A DNA stretch of 64,000 bases, from the NCBI RefSeq assembly GCF_014646815.1, contig NZ_BMNZ01000008.1, positions 112,906 through 176,905 of the forward strand. Reading direction: 5' to 3'. Both the position numbers and the translations under genes were made by a program. The notes under the pieces were generated by a model, which was given only the letters and a program-made list of their open reading frames with translations, did not search any database and was not told the origin of the DNA. This document shows positions 43,381-52,115 of the stretch, one piece after another (the first letter of the stretch is position 1; the number at the start of each line of letters is the position of its first letter). Source of the DNA: Terrabacter tumescens (GTDB lineage: Bacteria > Actinomycetota > Actinomycetes > Actinomycetales > Dermatophilaceae).

Positions 43381-44229
43381 TCAAGTGGCAGGAGAGATTT
43401 CAAAAACTTCGTCAGGAGAGGCGATCGCGTCCTGCTCCTGGACGAGCAGCATCTCGTCCGAGCCACTGGCGTGGGTGCGCTCCAGCACGGCATACATCGT
43501 CGCCGCGGTGCGGCTGAGCGCGACCTGCGGACCGTCGGTCAGGTAGTGGGCGAGGAAGATCGCGGCCGTCACGTCTCCACCGCCACGCACCGTCATCGGC
43601 AGCAGCGGCGTCGTCACGACCCACGCGTCGTCGGCGGTGACGCAGGCCATCTGGATCGTGCCCTCGGGGGTGTCCGACGTCAGCGTGCTCGTGACGAGCA
43701 CGACCGACGGACCCTGCGCGACGAGCTCGCGCGCGGCGGCGACGAGGTCGGCCTGCGTCCCGACCTCACGGCCGACGAGGAACTCGAGCTCGAACTGGTT
43801 GGGCGTCACGATGTCGGCCCGGGGCACGACGTGGTCGCGCATGTACTCGGGGATGCCCTCGCGCACGAAGAAGCCGCGACCGACGTCGCCCATGACCGGG
43901 TCGCAGCAGTAGATCGCGGCGGGGTTGGCGGCCTTGACCCGCGCGACGGCGTCGAGCACGACCTCGCCGACCGCCTCGGCGCCCTGGTAGCCGGAGAGCA
44001 CGGCGTCGATCGACGGGAAGGCCCCGCGCTCCTCGACGCCGTCGATGACGGCGCGGACGTCGGTCGGTGCGATGAGCGGGCCGCGCGTCGAGCCGTAGCC
44101 GGTGTGGTTGCTGAAGGTCACCGTGAGCACGGGATAGACCTCGTGCCCGAGCCGCTGGAGCGGGAAGACCGCGGCCGAGTTGCCGGCGTGGCCGTAGGCG
44201 ACGTGGGACTGGATCGACAGGATCTTCAC
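43381..44229 (-). CDS. pdxY: Pyridoxal kinase (PdxY-like)
   Basis: This 282-residue ribokinase-superfamily enzyme phosphorylates pyridoxal in vitamin B6 salvage. The family start KILSIQSHVAYGHAGNSAAVF is present, as are CCDPVMGD, TPNQFELEFL and the anion-hole/catalytic GGGDVTAAIFLAHYL (here GGGD for the usual GTGD). The GTG at 44229 is preferred over an upstream ATG. It is divergent from a GntR regulator across a palindromic operator. Confidence 0.92.
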   Translation of the reverse strand: MKILSIQSHVAYGHAGNSAAVFPLQRLGHEVYPVLTVTFSNHTGYGSTRGPLIAPTDVRAVIDGVEERGAFPSIDAVLSGYQGAEAVGEVVLDAVARVKAANPAAIYCCDPVMGDVGRGFFVREGIPEYMRDHVVPRADIVTPNQFELEFLVGREVGTQADLVAAARELVAQGPSVVLVTSTLTSDTPEGTIQMACVTADDAWVVTTPLLPMTVRGGGDVTAAIFLAHYLTDGPQVALSRTAATMYAVLERTHASGSDEMLLVQEQDAIASPDEVFEISPAT

Positions 44230-44244
44230 GCGCCCACCATAGTC

Positions 44245-44254
44245 GTTTGCAAAC
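44245..44254. promoter_or_regulatory. Perfect 10-bp palindrome GTTTGCAAAC
   Basis: This self-complementary decamer lies between the pdxY start and the main operator. It may be a second regulator site. Confidence 0.4.
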
Positions 44255-44260
44255 ACTGAC

Positions 44261-44283
44261 TAGTTATAGTCATACTATAACTA
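44261..44283. promoter_or_regulatory. Perfect 10+10 palindromic GntR operator over promoter and start codon
   Basis: TAGTTATAGT (44261-44270) and ACTATAACTA (44274-44283) are perfect inverted arms separated by CAT. The left arm contains the -10 box TATAGT (44265-44270). The right arm ends on the A of the GntR ATG, and the same box read in reverse can serve pdxY. A bound YtrA-type repressor would block both promoters. Its AT-rich sequence stands out sharply. Confidence 0.8.
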
Positions 44284-44639
44284 TGCTGTGGCAGGTCGAC
44301 CCCACCTCGAACACTCCCCTGCACGTCCAGGTCGCGGCCTGCGTGCGACGGGAGATGGCCTCCGGGCGCTTGGCGCGCGGCGACCGACTCCCCTCCGCCA
44401 AGGAGGTCGCCGCCGTCCTAGACGTCAACCTCCACACGGTGCTGCGGGCCTACCAGTCCCTGCGCGACGAGGGCCTCATCGACCTGCGCCGCGGACGGGG
44501 CGCGGTCGTCACCGCGACCGATCCCGGCGGGGACGCCCGACTGCGCACCCTCGTCACCGAGATCGTCGCCGAGGCCCGTCTCCTCGGCGCCACCCCGACC
44601 GACCTGACCCGACTCATCGAGAGCGAGTTCCAGCGATGA
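44283..44639 (+). CDS. GntR-family regulator, YtrA type
   Basis: This 118-residue protein has a GntR winged helix (LARGDRLPSAKEVAAVLDVN, then HTVLRAYQSLRDEGLIDLRRGRG) with only a short C-terminal dimerisation helix, which defines the YtrA subfamily. It probably represses its own gene and the DUF1648 gene coupled to it. Translation likely starts on a leaderless mRNA inside the operator. Confidence 0.92.
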   Translation: MLWQVDPTSNTPLHVQVAACVRREMASGRLARGDRLPSAKEVAAVLDVNLHTVLRAYQSLRDEGLIDLRRGRGAVVTATDPGGDARLRTLVTEIVAEARLLGATPTDLTRLIESEFQR

Positions 44640-45595
44640 CCACCGACCGCCGACCCACCCATGCCCTCGTCGCGAGCGCCGTCCTCGCTCCCGTCGTGGC
44701 CGCCTCCGGCACCGCGATGGCGTATGCCGTCCGCGACCGTCTGCCCGACGAGCTGGCCGTGCACTGGGGCATCGACGGCGCGCCCGACCGCTTCACCTCC
44801 TTCACCGGCGCGGTGACCACCGCGGCCGTGATCACGGCGGTGGTCCCGCTCGCGCTCGTCGGGCTCGGCACCCTGATGCACCGGTCAGCCCGCGGCCCTG
44901 TCGCCGCCATCGTCGGTGGGCTCGCCGTCTTCCTCGGCGGCCTGCTCTTCGGCGGACTCGTCGCGCAGAGACCGGGTCAGGCCGCCCAGGCCTTCCCGCC
45001 ACAGTGGGTGGCGCCCACCCTCGTGCTCACCGCACTCGTCGCCCTCGGCCTGTGGCGCTGGGGACGCACGACGCCTCCCGGGACCGCCGGCCACCGCGAG
45101 CCGCTGCCGGCCGATGCCGCCCGTCTCGACGTGCCCGCCTCGACCCGGCTCGGATGGACCGGTCGGGCGAGCCTGCCGGTGCGTCCGACGATGGTCCTCG
45201 CCGTCGTCGTCGCCCTGCCACTCGTCTGGGTCGCGCTGGCTGGGCACCCGTGGGTGTGGGTCCTCGCGATCGGCCTCGGCGCTCTGCTCGCCGTGACCCT
45301 GTCGGCACGCGTCACCGTCGACGCCGCGGGCCTGCGTGTCTCGAGCGCCGGCTTCACGTGGTCGAAGGTGCCGCTCGAGCGGGTCGCCTCCGCCGACACC
45401 ACCACCGTCCGGCCGATGCGCGACTTCGGCGGCTGGGGCTGGCGCATCGGGATGGACGGCCGGCGCGGCTACGTGACCCGCGGCGGCGAGGCGCTCGTCG
45501 TCCGCCGGCTCGGCGAGTCCGACGTCCTCGTGACCGTCGACGACGCCGACGAGGCGGCCGCCGTGCTCAACACGCTCGTCGCCCGCGCGTCCTGA
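44636..45595 (+). CDS. DUF1648 membrane protein
   Basis: This 319-residue protein has about six membrane helices. It contains the DUF1648 block (PDELAVHWGIDGAPDRF) near residues 35-55, and a C-terminal cytosolic strand-rich domain (SAGFTWSKVPLERVASADT). YtrA-type regulators are often paired with such proteins, which are linked to the SdpI immunity family. The ATG overlaps the regulator stop, so the two are co-expressed. The role is unknown. Confidence 0.87.
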   Translation: MTTDRRPTHALVASAVLAPVVAASGTAMAYAVRDRLPDELAVHWGIDGAPDRFTSFTGAVTTAAVITAVVPLALVGLGTLMHRSARGPVAAIVGGLAVFLGGLLFGGLVAQRPGQAAQAFPPQWVAPTLVLTALVALGLWRWGRTTPPGTAGHREPLPADAARLDVPASTRLGWTGRASLPVRPTMVLAVVVALPLVWVALAGHPWVWVLAIGLGALLAVTLSARVTVDAAGLRVSSAGFTWSKVPLERVASADTTTVRPMRDFGGWGWRIGMDGRRGYVTRGGEALVVRRLGESDVLVTVDDADEAAAVLNTLVARAS

Positions 45596-45626
45596 CCGAC
45601 CCGGCCACCGTGTCACGATGGAGCAC

Positions 45627-45947
45627 ATGAGCATCCCCACGACCACTGTGTCCGAGCTGCCCGACGACGCCGTCCTCGTCGACGTCCGCGAGGCCGACGA
45701 GTGGGCCGCCGGGCACGCCCCGAACGCCATCCACATCCCGCTCGGCGAGCTGCCGTCCCGCATCGACGAGCTGCCGGACACCGACGACACCGTCGCCATC
45801 GTGTGCCGCATGGGCGGCCGGTCCGCGCGCGCCGTGCAGTGGCTCGTGCAGCAGGGCTACGACGTCGCCAACGTCGAGGGCGGCATGGTCGAGTGGCAGC
45901 GGGCTGGCAAACAGCTCGCGGCGGACGGCGACCCCAGCATCATCTGA
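45627..45947 (+). CDS. Rhodanese-domain sulfurtransferase
   Basis: This 106-residue single rhodanese domain has LVDVREADEWAAGHAPNAIH and the active-site loop VCRMGGRSARAV with the catalytic Cys. It would transfer sulfur or act in redox sensing. GGAG lies 5-8 bases before the ATG at 45627; an ATG at 45618 is an alternative. Confidence 0.92.
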   Translation: MSIPTTTVSELPDDAVLVDVREADEWAAGHAPNAIHIPLGELPSRIDELPDTDDTVAIVCRMGGRSARAVQWLVQQGYDVANVEGGMVEWQRAGKQLAADGDPSII

Positions 45948-46063
45948 CGGGTCGATTCGTCCGGTTCGCGGACGGGCCGCCCCTGCGCATGGAACGCTGT
46001 CGCTCCTGACGGGTCTCACCAGTGACCCACCGATGGCACGTTCGAGCCAGGAGCACCCGGACC

Positions 46064-46570
46064 ATGGACGACCGACGACCCGACCCCACGCAGGACACGT
46101 GGTCCCAGTGGCTGCCCGACCTCGAGTCGCCGCAGTCCACTTCGCCCACTCCGGGCGTGGCTCCCGGGTCCACGCCGCCGGTCGGGCCGGACGCTCCGCC
46201 GACGTCACCGCCCGCTGCGCCGGTCCCGCTGCCGCCGCCCGCCAACCGGGTCGACCCGCTGCCGTATGCCGCAACCCCCATCGCCGAGTGGGTGGGCCCC
46301 CGCCCGGGCCAGGCACCACCGCCGTCGACCCGCCTCGGCTGGGCGATCCTCTGCACGATCTTCTGCTTCACGCCGTTCGGGATCGTCGCCATCGCCAAGT
46401 CCACGCAGGTCAGCCCGAAGTGGGCGCTGGGCGACTGGGACGGCGCCCGCGCCGCGTCGCAGTCGGTCAAGACGTGGTGCCTGCTGGCCGCCGCGACCTG
46501 GCCCGGCTCCTTCATGCTCTTCAGCTGCATGGGCATGGTGGGCGGCGGCCACCTCTCGATCCGCCTCTGA
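46064..46570 (+). CDS. CD225/dispanin-like membrane protein
   Basis: This 168-residue protein has a Pro-rich N-terminal 80 residues and then two hydrophobic segments with the CD225 pattern (LGWAILCTIFCFTPFGIVAI and an SVKTWCLLAAATW helix, with a GDWDGARAAS loop between). Bacterial relatives are of unknown function. GGAG lies about a dozen bases before the ATG. Confidence 0.82.
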   Translation: MDDRRPDPTQDTWSQWLPDLESPQSTSPTPGVAPGSTPPVGPDAPPTSPPAAPVPLPPPANRVDPLPYAATPIAEWVGPRPGQAPPPSTRLGWAILCTIFCFTPFGIVAIAKSTQVSPKWALGDWDGARAASQSVKTWCLLAAATWPGSFMLFSCMGMVGGGHLSIRL

Positions 46571-46592
46571 CGCCTCTGACGCCTCTGGGCCC

Positions 46593-47339
46593 TCAGGACA
46601 CGGGGATCGGCGCCGGCGGCGTGCACACGAGCTCGTCCCCCTGCGGTGCCATCGAGGCGGCCTCGACGACCCCGCCACCCACCGCCGACGGACGGGACTG
46701 CGCCGCACGGTCGGCCACCTGGACGCAGAACTGCCACTGCTTCACGCCCGGGTCGACGGCGGCACGGGGGGCCACGAAGGACTCACCGGGCACGTCGAGC
46801 TTCAGGGGCGACGCGGCATACGCCTTCCCGCTGACCGAGGCGCCCGCGGGGACGACATGGCCACCCATGACGGGGGCGGCGGCGAAGCGCACGTTGGGGC
46901 TCGTCGCGAACCCCTGCTTGCTGATGCGCAGCACGCCGGACTGCTCGTAGACCCAGGCGTGCTTGGCGTCGACGTCGGCTGCCAGCGCGGCGCTGCCGAG
47001 GTCCGCGGGCACGACGTCGTAGGCGAGGAGCGGCTTCGAGCCGGTGTTGGTCACGGTGTAGTCGACGACCAGACCCGGCATGGCGGCGATCCCCGCCCCC
47101 GTCGTGCCGGCCGGCTTCGGACCACCCGGCGCCATCGTCGCCTCGAGTCGCACGTCGCCGACCGTCACGGTCTGGGTCGACGCAGCGTGCGCCGACGTCG
47201 AGGACGCCGTGCCGCCGCTCCCCCCACCGGCAGGCGTGGCCACCCCCGGGGACGGTGTCGCCTGACCGCAGGCACTCGTCACGAGCACCGCTGCGATGGT
47301 GGCGAGCACGGCCGGGGTCCTGGGCGTCATCGGCTTCAT
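46593..47339 (-). CDS. Lipoprotein of unknown function
   Basis: This 248-residue protein has a lipoprotein signal (VLATIAAVLVTSACG) and a Gly/Ser/Thr/Pro-rich linker. One beta-sandwich-like domain follows (MPGLVVDYTVTNTGSKPLLAYD), of the DUF4352-like type found in extracellular lipoproteins, and ends with a Cys pair (WQFCVQV...LVCTPP). It is convergent with the CD225 gene. No partner is evident. Confidence 0.8.
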   Translation of the reverse strand: MKPMTPRTPAVLATIAAVLVTSACGQATPSPGVATPAGGGSGGTASSTSAHAASTQTVTVGDVRLEATMAPGGPKPAGTTGAGIAAMPGLVVDYTVTNTGSKPLLAYDVVPADLGSAALAADVDAKHAWVYEQSGVLRISKQGFATSPNVRFAAAPVMGGHVVPAGASVSGKAYAASPLKLDVPGESFVAPRAAVDPGVKQWQFCVQVADRAAQSRPSAVGGGVVEAASMAPQGDELVCTPPAPIPVS

Positions 47340-47617
47340 GATGGGGAAGACAACCACGGACCGGGAATCGTTGCAGCCCGAGCCCATCTCGTCCGACCGA
47401 TGGCTCGCGATGGGTCGGTCGACGTCCAACCTGTGCTTTTGCTGGGAGTTCGCTGACAGGATGGCCAAGCGCTGGCGCATTTCGGGCAAACACTCCTTAA
47501 GGGACGGCGTCCGGGCCTCCCGCGTGGCCTGCGGCCGGGGCTAGCGTGAGCGGCGCGGGCCGGCAACGCGCCTCGGCGCACCCGCCCAGGCCGACCGCAG
47601 ACCGTCGGAGGAGACCC
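47340..47617. other. Divergent intergenic region with TAGCGT promoter
   Basis: No gene is visible in these 278 bases. A TAGCGT box at 47542-47547 and GGAGGAGA before the ATG at 47618 would drive the phosphoesterase gene with a leader of about 65 bases. The left part (47340-47480) should hold the lipoprotein promoter. Confidence 0.45.
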
Positions 47618-49300
47618 ATGAAACGTCCGGTCCGTCTCGCGCTCGCAGGGCTCGGCGCTGCCGCCCTCGTCACGCCGGTCATCGCTGCCGCTGACACTGC
47701 CGCCGACGCCGCCGTGGTCCACCACGAGCCGGGCTCCTGGGCCTCGCCCTCTCACCGGACGTCGACCCCGATCAAGCACGTCGTCGTGATCTTCGGCGAG
47801 AACGTGTCGTTCGACCACTACTTCGCGACCTACCCGCGTGCTGCCAACCTCCCGGGCGAGACTCTCCAGGGCTCGACGACGCCGGCTCCCCGCTTCACGG
47901 CCGCGGCGGGCACCCCGAGCGACATCGCCACGCTCGCCCACGACGGCCTGCTCGCGCCGGACAACCCCAACGCGTCGCAGCCGGAGCGGCTGACGCCGGG
48001 CCAGGCCGTGACGTGCGACCAGGACCACAACTACACCAACGAGCAGAAGGCCTACCACTCCGGAGCGATGGACCAGTTCGTCGAGTTCACGAGCGAGGAC
48101 ACGTGCTCCGCCCCGGCCTACGGCCGGCCGGGCCTGACGATGAACTACTACGACGGCAACACCGTGGCCGCCCTCTGGAACTACGCGCAGCACTACGCCA
48201 TGAGCGACCACGCCTTCAGCACGACCTTCGGGCCGTCCACGCCCGGCGCGATCAACCTCGTCTCCGGGCAGACCCACGGCGTCAAGGAGTTCACCGCCGA
48301 CGGCAAGCCCGCGGCGACCCCGTCGACCGGCGACTACACGGTGCGCTTCCCGGACGCGAACGGCGTCGGCACCATGACCGGCGACCCCGACCCCGTCTAC
48401 GACGACTGCTCCAACGCCAGCCACACGAGGCGCAACCCGCTCGCCGCCATGACGGGCCGCAACATCGGTGACCTGCTCAACGCCAAGCGCATCACGTGGG
48501 GCTGGTTCCAGGGCGGCTTCACCCCGACGACCGCCGCGGCCCCGGGCAAGCCCGCCGCCTGCCTCACCTCGCACCGCAACGTGGCCGGGGTGAGCTCGAC
48601 CGACTACAACCCACACCACCAGCCCTTCCAGTACTACGCGTCGACGGCCAACCCGCATCACCTGGCGCCCGCGAGTCTCGCCGAGATCGGCCACGCGGGC
48701 CGGGCCAACCACCAGTACGACCTGTCGGACTTCGACCGGGTCGTCGCGAGCGGCAACCTTCCCGCCGTCAGCTTCCTCAAGGCCGCGAACTACCAGGACG
48801 GCCACGCGGGCTACTCCGACCCCATCGACGAGCAGCGGTTCATCGTCAAGCAGGTCAACGCGATCCAGCAGAGCAAGCACTGGAAGGACACGGCGATCAT
48901 CCTCGCCTACGACGACTCCGACGGGTGGTACGACCACGTCGCCGCGAAGCTGCAGAACGCCTCGAACACGAGTGACGACGCGGCCTTCTGCCGCGACGCC
49001 GCGGCGGCTGGGGTGCCGATCGCCCGCGGCTACCAGGACCGCTGCGGGCCCGGGCCGCGACAGCCGCTCATCGTCGTCTCGCCCTTCGCGCGGACGAACT
49101 ACGTCGACCACCGGCAGACCGACCAGGCCTCGATCCTGCGCCTCATCGAGGACAACTGGGGCCTCGGCCGCATCGGCGACGGGTCGGCCGACGCCTGGGC
49201 CGGCTCCCTCGGCGGGCTGTTCACCTTCGGTGAGTCCCGCGCCCCTCAGGTCGTCCTGGGCTCGACCGGCGCCGTGACCTCGGTGCGCCCGACCCTCTAG
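47618..49300 (+). CDS. Secreted phospholipase C/acid-phosphatase-type phosphoesterase
   Basis: This 560-residue protein has a Sec signal peptide (ALAGLGAAALVTPVIAAADT) and a phosphoesterase domain with IKHVVVIFGENVSFDHYFAT as the first metal-binding block. An active-site segment near MSDHAFSTTFGPSTPG and a late AYDDSDGWYDHV metal block follow. It would cleave phospholipid or organic phosphate outside the cell for phosphate supply. No PHO box was recognised. Confidence 0.9.
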   Translation: MKRPVRLALAGLGAAALVTPVIAAADTAADAAVVHHEPGSWASPSHRTSTPIKHVVVIFGENVSFDHYFATYPRAANLPGETLQGSTTPAPRFTAAAGTPSDIATLAHDGLLAPDNPNASQPERLTPGQAVTCDQDHNYTNEQKAYHSGAMDQFVEFTSEDTCSAPAYGRPGLTMNYYDGNTVAALWNYAQHYAMSDHAFSTTFGPSTPGAINLVSGQTHGVKEFTADGKPAATPSTGDYTVRFPDANGVGTMTGDPDPVYDDCSNASHTRRNPLAAMTGRNIGDLLNAKRITWGWFQGGFTPTTAAAPGKPAACLTSHRNVAGVSSTDYNPHHQPFQYYASTANPHHLAPASLAEIGHAGRANHQYDLSDFDRVVASGNLPAVSFLKAANYQDGHAGYSDPIDEQRFIVKQVNAIQQSKHWKDTAIILAYDDSDGWYDHVAAKLQNASNTSDDAAFCRDAAAAGVPIARGYQDRCGPGPRQPLIVVSPFARTNYVDHRQTDQASILRLIEDNWGLGRIGDGSADAWAGSLGGLFTFGESRAPQVVLGSTGAVTSVRPTL

Positions 49301-49318
49301 CCCGACCCTTACCTCGTC

Positions 49319-49358
49319 CCGCGGGCCCGACCTGTGGTCGCACCTCACGGCCCCGCGG
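49319..49358. terminator. Weak convergent-gene hairpin
   Basis: CCGCGGGCC (49319-49327) and GGCCCCGCGG (49349-49358) can pair with one bulge between the convergent phosphoesterase and DNA glycosylase genes. There is no T-tract. Confidence 0.35.
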
Positions 49359-50219
49359 CTACTTGAGCAGCCGTGACATCCGGCGGTCGGCGAGCGGCTT
49401 GCCGCCGGTCTGGCACGTCGCGCAGTACTGGAGCGAGGTGTCGGCGAAGGACACCTCGCGCACGACGTCGCCGCACACCGGGCAGGCCTCGCCGGTGCGG
49501 GCGTGCACGCGCATGCCGGCGCGCTTGGCGTCCTTGAGCTCCTTGGCCGGCTTGCCCGACGCCGTCGCGACCGCGCTCTCCAGCGTGTCGCGCAACGCGG
49601 CATACAACCGGTCGACGACCTCGGGAGCGAGCGTGCCCGCGATGGCGAAGGGGCTGATCTTGGCGACGTGCAGGATCTCGTCGGAGTACGCGTTGCCGAC
49701 GCCGGCGATGAACTCCTGGTCGCGCAGCAGACCCTTGATCTGGGTGCGCCGGCCGTCGAGCATCGACCGGAACCGCTCGAGGGTGAAGTCGTCGGCCATC
49801 GGGTCGGGCCCGAGGCGTGCGATGCCGGGCACCTCGGCCGGGTCCTTGACGATGTAGGCGGCGAGCGACTTCTTCGTGCCGGCCTCGGTCAGGTCGAAGC
49901 CCGAGCCGTCGGACAGCCGCACCCGCAGGGCGATCGGCGACTTGCCGGGACGCACGACGGTCGTGGGCAGCTGGTCGGACCAGCGCAGCCACCCCGCGCG
50001 GGCGAGGTGGAAGACGAGGTGGGTGCCGTCGGCGTCGATGTCGAGGAACTTGCCGTGGCGGTGGACGCCGTCGATGGGCGCTCCCTCGAGCGCCTGCGGC
50101 GGCGGGTTGAAGGTCTTGAGCACGCTGAACGAGGCGAGCTCGACCCCCGTGATGGCGAGACCGTCCGTCCGCTCGGCGAGGAAGTCGACGAGCGCCTGCA
50201 CCTCCGGCAGCTCAGGCAT
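49359..50219 (-). CDS. Fpg/Nei-family DNA glycosylase
   Basis: This 286-residue enzyme excises oxidised bases. It has the catalytic N-terminal PE (MPELPEVQALV), the helix-two-turn-helix (IKGLLRDQEFIAGVGNAYSDEIL) and a C-terminal zinc finger (CPVCGD...YCATCQTGGKPLADR). The sequence differs from standard MutM starts, so it is probably one of the additional actinobacterial Fpg/Nei paralogues. No operon partner is evident. Confidence 0.93.
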   Translation of the reverse strand: MPELPEVQALVDFLAERTDGLAITGVELASFSVLKTFNPPPQALEGAPIDGVHRHGKFLDIDADGTHLVFHLARAGWLRWSDQLPTTVVRPGKSPIALRVRLSDGSGFDLTEAGTKKSLAAYIVKDPAEVPGIARLGPDPMADDFTLERFRSMLDGRRTQIKGLLRDQEFIAGVGNAYSDEILHVAKISPFAIAGTLAPEVVDRLYAALRDTLESAVATASGKPAKELKDAKRAGMRVHARTGEACPVCGDVVREVSFADTSLQYCATCQTGGKPLADRRMSRLLK

Positions 50220-50231
50220 GGCCCCAGTCTG

Positions 50232-51344
50232 TCATCCGGGGGCGACGGAACGGCCCGGTCGCGAGGGCTGTTCGTCGCTCGCGACGACCTCGCCCACCTT
50301 GCCGGCCGCGTCGAGCACCCGCAGCAGCCCGTGCCCGTCCGCCGCGGAGTAGGTCGGCACGGAGCGAGAGGCCCACGGCCGGATCGGTGAGTCGATCTTC
50401 ATCGGGTTGGACAGCACCTGCTCCGTCGGTGACAGGTGCCGGATGCAGATGGCGTCGACGCGCTCGGGCCTGGCCTCGGCGAAGTCGGCGTAGATCTGGG
50501 GGTCGTGCTGACCGTCGTCGCCGACGAGCAGCCACCTGATGTCGGGGAAGTCGCGGGCGAGGCGGTCGAGGCTCGTGCGCTTGTGCGCCTGCCCGCTGCG
50601 GAACCACCCGGTGTTGGTGGGCCCCCAGTCGGTGAGCATGAGCGGCCCGAGCGGGAAGCCGTTCTCGACGAGGAAGCGGTTGAGGGTGGCGGCGGTGTTC
50701 CACGCCCCCGTCGAGACGTAGACGATGGGCGCGCCCGGATGGGCCGAGAGGATCCGGCGGTACATCGGGGCCATGCCCGAGACCGCGTGCCGTGCCTTGC
50801 CGCGGCGCACGAACGTGTTGAAGGCCGCGATCATCGGGCGCGGCAGCATCGTCGTGATGACGGTGTCGTCGATGTCGCTGACGATGCCGTGCGTGACCCC
50901 GTCGGCGACGATGAAGACGTCGGCGGCGACCGGGTCGGCGCCCTGCACCTCGACGACGACCTGCTGCCAGCCGGGCTCGAGTCCGTGGTCGCGGGCCACG
51001 ATGTCGACGTGGCCGCCGCGGTCGGACCGGCCGTAGACCTCGCGGTCGCCGACCGTCACCTTGACCGGGACGCCCGTGGCGGGCGAGGTGATGAAGGCGC
51101 GCCAGCCGCGGTCGTAGTGGGCCGGGCTCAGGGCGCCGGTCGCGTCCTGACGCGGTTCGGGCCCCTCAATGTGCTCACGACCCTTGCGCCCGAGGAGGAC
51201 CCGCGCGTAGACGCGGACGAAGGACGACGAGCCGTAGCCGACGTGCGTGATGATGCGGTTGCCCCAGCCACGGCTGCGGAGCACGCGTTCGACCTGCTCG
51301 TGGACGGTGTCCTCGATGATGGCGGCCGCGTGCGGTCGTGACAT
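50232..51344 (-). CDS. APP1-like phosphatidate phosphatase domain protein (DUF2183)
   Basis: This 370-residue protein has the HAD-like DUF2183 catalytic domain with SDIDDTVITT (DxDxT nucleophile) and later GDDGQHDPQIY. Yeast App1 uses this domain to dephosphorylate phosphatidic acid, so a role in lipid or phosphate metabolism is likely. An N-terminal all-beta region (HVGYGSSSFVRVYARVLLG) precedes it. It is 12 bases upstream of the glycosylase gene in the same direction. Confidence 0.88.
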   Translation of the reverse strand: MSRPHAAAIIEDTVHEQVERVLRSRGWGNRIITHVGYGSSSFVRVYARVLLGRKGREHIEGPEPRQDATGALSPAHYDRGWRAFITSPATGVPVKVTVGDREVYGRSDRGGHVDIVARDHGLEPGWQQVVVEVQGADPVAADVFIVADGVTHGIVSDIDDTVITTMLPRPMIAAFNTFVRRGKARHAVSGMAPMYRRILSAHPGAPIVYVSTGAWNTAATLNRFLVENGFPLGPLMLTDWGPTNTGWFRSGQAHKRTSLDRLARDFPDIRWLLVGDDGQHDPQIYADFAEARPERVDAICIRHLSPTEQVLSNPMKIDSPIRPWASRSVPTYSAADGHGLLRVLDAAGKVGEVVASDEQPSRPGRSVAPG

Positions 51345-51414
51345 GGCCTCAACCTACCCGTCGGCGTGCCAGCAGGTGGACCCCGACGGGCGGCGCTGCG
51401 ACGTGGCGGGTTTG

Positions 51415-52056
51415 ATGGACGGCGTGCACCCCATCGCCGAAGTCCTCAGCAAGGCCGCAGGTGGCGACTTCCCCGCCGTCGACGGCGGGTGGCAGCGCGT
51501 CGCGCCGTGGCGCCCCGGAGTCGAGGGTGTGGTCGCCTTCACCGGTCACGCCTTCCTCGCGGTCGACGACGACGTCTCGGACGGCACGCTCGTCTCGCTG
51601 AGCCCCGACGGCTTCGGCGGCGCGAGCAACCCGCGCCTCGTCTCGCGCCTCGCCGGCACCGGCTGGATCGACGCCCTCGACATCATCCTCGTGGCCCGCG
51701 GCGCCGGCGGCGAGCCGACGCTCGTGCCGCGCAGCGACCTGCGCAACCACCCGCGCGCCGAGCACGCGACGTCCGTGCGCAGCGACGTCACGACGTTCGG
51801 GTATGCCGCGCCGGACGACCACACGCTCGTGACCCTCTCGACGGGGCTGGGTGGGCTGCCCGAGGTCAGCCTCGAGACCGACCCGGCCAAGGACCACGTC
51901 GGCGCCGATGTCGTGCGCGACGCGCTGACGCTCATTCCGGAGGGCGAGGTCGTGGTCGCGGCCTGCGCCCCGGGCAACGCGCGCGCCCTGCGCGCCTTCC
52001 TGTCCGCGGGCTTCGAGCCCGTCGCCTCCGTGCAGCTCTGGCGGCCCGAGCGCTGA
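51415..52056 (+). CDS. Unknown protein with GNAT-like C-terminus
   Basis: This 213-residue protein has an N-terminal part without known domain and a C-terminal segment (PGNARALRAFLSAGFEPVASVQLWRPER) that looks like the acetyl-CoA-binding end of GNAT acetyltransferases. The classical Q/RxxGxG/A motif is not obvious, so it may be a degenerate GNAT. The ATG at 51415 follows GGCGGG weakly. Confidence 0.7.
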   Translation: MDGVHPIAEVLSKAAGGDFPAVDGGWQRVAPWRPGVEGVVAFTGHAFLAVDDDVSDGTLVSLSPDGFGGASNPRLVSRLAGTGWIDALDIILVARGAGGEPTLVPRSDLRNHPRAEHATSVRSDVTTFGYAAPDDHTLVTLSTGLGGLPEVSLETDPAKDHVGADVVRDALTLIPEGEVVVAACAPGNARALRAFLSAGFEPVASVQLWRPER

Positions 52057-52115
52057 GGGCGACGCCGCGACTGGCGCGACTGGCGCATGTCGGGCAGACA
52101 TGATCGGATCTGCGC

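Noticed and set aside
43481..44259. 262-codon plus-strand frame across pdxY
   Set aside because: It is antisense to pdxY, which has full family motifs.
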